From the NCBI GenBank assembly GCA_910586015.1, contig CAJUGJ010000006.1, positions 81,929 to 145,928 on the forward strand: a stretch of 64,000 nt of DNA, read 5' to 3'. Source of the stretch: an uncultured Lachnospiraceae bacterium. GTDB taxonomy: Bacteria > Bacillota > Clostridia > Lachnospirales > Lachnospiraceae. The notes beneath the pieces are model-generated. The model saw nothing but the letters and a program-made list of their open reading frames with translations, ran no database searches and had not been told where the DNA came from. A program made the translations under genes and the position numbers. Of this stretch, positions 61,475 through 64,000 are shown in pieces; position 1 is the first letter of the stretch; each line of letters begins with the position of its first letter.

Positions 61475-63448
61475 CTAAATGTTGTTTCCTATCTCGTAGC
61501 CATCCCAAACGGCATGGAGGATTGTGCTGACTTGATGACCGTCGCCAATATCATAGACCACTGCGCCGCTGCCTGTAAGTTCCTGTGCCATTGACGGAGC
61601 CGGACGGAATCCAACAGCGATTACAACCGAATCTGCTTCTAGTGTCTTTTTCTGGCCGTCATGCTCCAGGATTACCTTGCCATCCTCCACAGCAGAAAGT
61701 TTGTGGCCTTCCAGAACATTTACATGGTGATACTCGAATAAATCAGGAATCATCTGCCCATTTGGAATCGGGGATGGGATTCCCGCTGATAAGATTTTGG
61801 GCAATGCTTCCACAACTGTGACATTCTTTCCTGCCTGAGCGTAATCCAGAGCCATTTCGCAGCCTACTAGACCACCACCAATAACTACCACATTCTGTCC
61901 GACCTTTTCCGGCTGGGCAAAAGCTTCCATGCAGCCAAGGACTTTCGGATCGTCAATCCCCGGCACCCTCGGAATGACAGGAACAGAACCTATTGCAAGG
62001 ATGATCACATCAGCGTTCATTTCCCGAAGCTGTTCTGCGGTAATGGCTTCGCCCATATGCAATTCTACGGGTAAATGGTTCAACTCATTCTGATACCAGG
62101 CGTTCAGTTGCCGTACTTCTTTTTTGAAGTTGTGAGAGCCACCAGGGATCAGGTTGCCGCCCAATTCTCTGTTCTTCTCATAGAGGGAAACCTTATGTCC
62201 ACGAAGTGCTGCTGTCCGAGCAGCTTCCATGCCGGCAACACCGCCGCCGACCACGATAACTTTTTTCACCTGAACAACTGGACGCATGGCAAAACGCATT
62301 TCCCGCATTGCCACCGGATTGACCGCACAGGTGGGCTGCTTACCCTGTTGCAATCTTGTAATACAGCCCTGATTGCAGGCAATACATGGACGGATTTTTT
62401 CCGTATGTCCAGTTAGAACCTTGTTCGGATATTCCGGGTCTGCCAAAGCCGCACGGCCCATTACCACGGCGTCAATCTTGCCGTCCTGGATTGCTGCTTC
62501 CGCAATCTCCGGGTCATTCATTCTACCGCCCGCCAGAATCGGAATGTTTACCGCTGCTTTTGCCTTCGCTGCCAGCTCCACCAGATAGCCTTTCGGCATA
62601 TACATGGGCGGACAGGCATAATAGAATGAATCATAAATGCCAGTGTCTACATTCAGACAATCATATCCATAGGATTCCAGCAGCTTTGCAATCTCAACGC
62701 CTTCCTCTATGGTGCGTCCGATTTCTTTTTCGCCGGTCAATGTCGCCTGCTCAAATTCTTTTACAAAGGTCTTTAATCCAAGCCGCATACTGACTGGAAA
62801 ATCGCTGCCACATTCCTGCTTGATACCCTCCAAAATTTCTCTTGCCGCCCGGAGCCGGTTCTCCAAGCTGCCGCCATATTCATCCGTCCGATAGTTCATC
62901 ATGGACAGTGCGAATTGATCCAGCAGATACCCCCAATGGATGGAGTGTACCTCCACACCGGCAAAGCCGGAATCTTTTGCGATTTTTGCTGACTTAACCA
63001 CGGATTCAATTTTCGATTTAATCTGATCCCGTGTCAGTTCCGGGGAATTAACGCCAGGATGCCGGAACACATGAACCGAGGACGGAGCCGGAAGTCCCGG
63101 ATAATTGCGTCCAAGTCCCATTGTAATCTGAGCGAAAATCTTTGTTCCATAAGCGCCAGCCCGTTCATTCAGTTCTGTCGCTGTCATCTTAAATGCTTCC
63201 GGGTTTTGCAGAATAGACGGGCCTACCCCGGTATAAGGATCAACGAGATGATCCGCTGCCAGTGCGCCAGTAAAAATCAGACCGAAACCACCTTTTGCCC
63301 GTTCAACCAGATATTGAATGGTTTCGTCTTTCAATCCGCCGCTCGGCAGATGGTGCTGCCCTCCGCCAATGGGAGCCATACAAAACCGATTCTTTATCGT
63401 CAGTTTCCCAATATGAAGCGGCTTGCCTAAGTACGGATAACTTTGCAC
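61475..63448 (-). CDS. NADH:flavin oxidoreductase / 2-enoate reductase-like iron-sulfur flavoenzyme
   Basis: 657 residues. The N-terminal 370 residues are an Old Yellow Enzyme barrel (LTIKNRFCMAPIGGG, VEVHSIHWGYLLDQFALSMM, RTDEYGGSLENRL); then a [4Fe-4S] set CIACNQGCITRLQQGKQPTC, and FAD/NAD folds (VIVVGGGVAGMEAARTAALR, VVVIGGGLVGCEMAL). This is the BaiCD/BaiH/FldZ architecture for reducing a C=C bond next to a carbonyl or acid. The start is GTG at 63448 (AAAGGAGG ahead). The gene is first in the operon, divergent from the HxlR regulator. The substrate is unknown. Confidence 0.9.
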   Translation of the reverse strand: MQSYPYLGKPLHIGKLTIKNRFCMAPIGGGQHHLPSGGLKDETIQYLVERAKGGFGLIFTGALAADHLVDPYTGVGPSILQNPEAFKMTATELNERAGAYGTKIFAQITMGLGRNYPGLPAPSSVHVFRHPGVNSPELTRDQIKSKIESVVKSAKIAKDSGFAGVEVHSIHWGYLLDQFALSMMNYRTDEYGGSLENRLRAAREILEGIKQECGSDFPVSMRLGLKTFVKEFEQATLTGEKEIGRTIEEGVEIAKLLESYGYDCLNVDTGIYDSFYYACPPMYMPKGYLVELAAKAKAAVNIPILAGGRMNDPEIAEAAIQDGKIDAVVMGRAALADPEYPNKVLTGHTEKIRPCIACNQGCITRLQQGKQPTCAVNPVAMREMRFAMRPVVQVKKVIVVGGGVAGMEAARTAALRGHKVSLYEKNRELGGNLIPGGSHNFKKEVRQLNAWYQNELNHLPVELHMGEAITAEQLREMNADVIILAIGSVPVIPRVPGIDDPKVLGCMEAFAQPEKVGQNVVVIGGGLVGCEMALDYAQAGKNVTVVEALPKILSAGIPSPIPNGQMIPDLFEYHHVNVLEGHKLSAVEDGKVILEHDGQKKTLEADSVVIAVGFRPAPSMAQELTGSGAVVYDIGDGHQVSTILHAVWDGYEIGNNI

Positions 63449-63495
63449 AAATATACCTCCTTTGCTGCGGGATTGACTTTTCCCGCTGTCGATAT

Positions 63496-63557
63496 TATAA
63501 TTATAGCGTGAATGAAACCAAAAACAAGTACGCACATTCAAGTGCGATACTTACAAG
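63496..63557. promoter_or_regulatory. Divergent promoter and palindromic operator of reductase operon
   Basis: AAGTA-CGCAC (63526-63535) and GTGCG-A-TACTT (63542-63552) form an imperfect palindrome. On the minus strand it abuts a -35 TTGTTT and, sixteen bases on, TATAAT, which would drive the reductase operon. The site suits the HxlR protein encoded next to it. Confidence 0.6.
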
Positions 63558-63590
63558 AATTTCATATACTTACCCAAAGGAGAGTGTAAC

Positions 63591-63923
63591 ATGGATAAGA
63601 GATGTATATCGGCAGAAAATCTGAGTGATACTGGGTTTAGCTATACCCTATCCCTGATCAACGGAAAATATAAAATGACAATCCTCTATACGCTGATGGA
63701 GTTCGGCGTGGTTCGGTTTAATGAAATGAAAAAATATATCGGTGAGATTTCCTACAAGACATTAAGCACCACACTGAAAGAATTGGAAGCGGATCACTTA
63801 GTCCACCGGGAGGAATACCCACAAATTCCTCCAAAAGTGGAGTATAGCCTGACAGAACGTGGTAAATCCTTAATTCCTCTTCTGGATGGAATGTGTGAGT
63901 GGGGTGATAAGAACCGAATGTAG
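63591..63923 (+). CDS. HxlR-family winged-helix regulator
   Basis: 110 residues. The HxlR DNA-binding fold is clear (FSYTLSLINGKYKMTILYTL, RFNEMKKYIGEISYKTLSTT, LVHREEYPQIPPKVEYSLTE, GKSLIPLLDGMCEWG). These regulators often respond to reactive electrophiles through a cysteine; Cys5 is the candidate near the N-terminus. AAAGGAG precedes the ATG. It is divergent from the reductase operon, with a palindrome between them. Confidence 0.92.
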   Translation: MDKRCISAENLSDTGFSYTLSLINGKYKMTILYTLMEFGVVRFNEMKKYIGEISYKTLSTTLKELEADHLVHREEYPQIPPKVEYSLTERGKSLIPLLDGMCEWGDKNRM

Positions 63924-63949
63924 CAGGTAAAAGGTTTTGCTAACATAGG

Positions 63950-63995
63950 CAAGCAATGAGCCGGAATATCCTTTTGGGATATTCCGGCTCGCTTG
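63950..63995 (+). terminator. Strong GC hairpin after the HxlR gene
   Basis: GAGCCGGAATATCC pairs with GGATATTCCGGCTC, extended by CAAGC/GCTTG. No T run is seen before the window ends, so it may be a terminator or an element-specific repeat. Confidence 0.6.
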
Positions 63996-64000
63996 TTGGG

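Larger units (their letters stand above)
53441..64000. mobile_element. Integrated mobilisable element with reductase cargo (right end outside window)
   Basis: The base composition and codon use change sharply at about 53,440, inside the MFS gene. The left end carries a large serine recombinase read towards the junction, then a 63-residue gene, DnaC-like and RepA-like genes and repeats, which is the core of small integrative or mobilisable elements in gut Clostridia. From 57,395 on lie an unusual response regulator and a reductase operon. No right junction, relaxase or attachment-site duplication is seen. The exact left base is not certain. Confidence 0.75.

Noticed and set aside
61475..63448. 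Bilirubin reductase (BilR)
   Set aside because: The barrel segment reads VHSIHWGYLLDQF, closer to BaiCD/BaiH and 2-enoate reductases than to the HGDR type remembered for BilR, although a flavodoxin-fold partner is present.
63950..63995. Right attachment end of the element
   Set aside because: The hairpin has no matching copy at the left junction near 53,440, so it is not supported as an end.
1..64000. CRISPR array
   Set aside because: No evenly spaced repeats of 25-40 bases seen and no cas-like gene.

Overview
The window is a piece of a low-GC Firmicutes chromosome, most likely an anaerobic gut clostridium of the Lachnospiraceae type. The evidence is strong AT bias, purine-rich Shine-Dalgarno sites before nearly every gene, an NfnAB-type electron-bifurcating pair, DUF5688 and YtaF proteins, a GH120 beta-xylosidase and several clostridial signalling families. 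No species call is made. From about base 53,440 to the right edge the composition changes to clearly GC-richer DNA. That part is an integrated mobile element.

Layout. 1-2236: McrBC restriction pair (McrC cut by the window edge; McrB carries an EVE-like N-terminus). 2237-4442: a chemoreceptor gene behind a structured leader that can form a pseudoknot. 4484-6706: large solute-binding lipoprotein. 7271-9768: small accessory genes (XRE regulator with membrane tail, two immunity-like orphans, a decayed PD-(D/E)XK transposase). 9861-13795: metA, ligA, rluF-like gene and tRNA-Arg(CCG). 13919-18187: secreted and membrane proteins of unknown function and a GGDEF-EAL protein that has lost its catalytic residues in both domains. 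18298-20604: NfnB/NfnA. 20841-24353: YtaF, a LytTR two-component pair, and an SPFH/NfeD pair. 24599-30483: Ca2+-type P-ATPase, CvpA-like protein, thioesterase, Nudix hydrolase, XRE regulator. 30616-33028: radical SAM/SPASM protein translationally coupled to an unrecognised 399-residue partner. 33104-43649: a one-strand surface-glycan cluster. 44080-46738: GH120 xylosidase and a membrane protein. 47085-52691: immunity-like gene, MutS2-like ATPase without Smr domain, a hidden small membrane ORF, two frameshifted genes and an AraC regulator. 52875-53440: MFS gene decayed and cut by the element. 53441-64000: the element.

How genes work together. The glycan cluster combines an isomerase (SIS), a fused nucleotidyltransferase-kinase, a HAD phosphatase, a GT9-like transferase, a pyruvyltransferase and an F420-beta-type iron-sulfur protein. 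Four of its proteins carry the same kind of short Rossmann-like domain. A GltS-type carrier is coupled by a 4-base overlap to a PP-loop/Rossmann protein. The mobile element has a serine recombinase with a broken C-terminus, DnaC-like and RepA-like genes with repeats upstream, and a cargo operon of flavin and iron-sulfur reductases (2-enoate reductase-like enzyme, two flavodoxin-fold reductases, flavin reductase, nitroreductase with an amber codon, DUF1858, two NTF2-fold proteins). The cargo is read away from a divergent HxlR regulator with a palindromic site between them.

The strongest leads for something undescribed are the pseudoknot leader before the chemoreceptor, the radical SAM/399-residue pair under a hairpin that hides its ribosome site, the glycan cluster's repeated domain with the PP-loop/GltS pair, and the mobile reductase operon.
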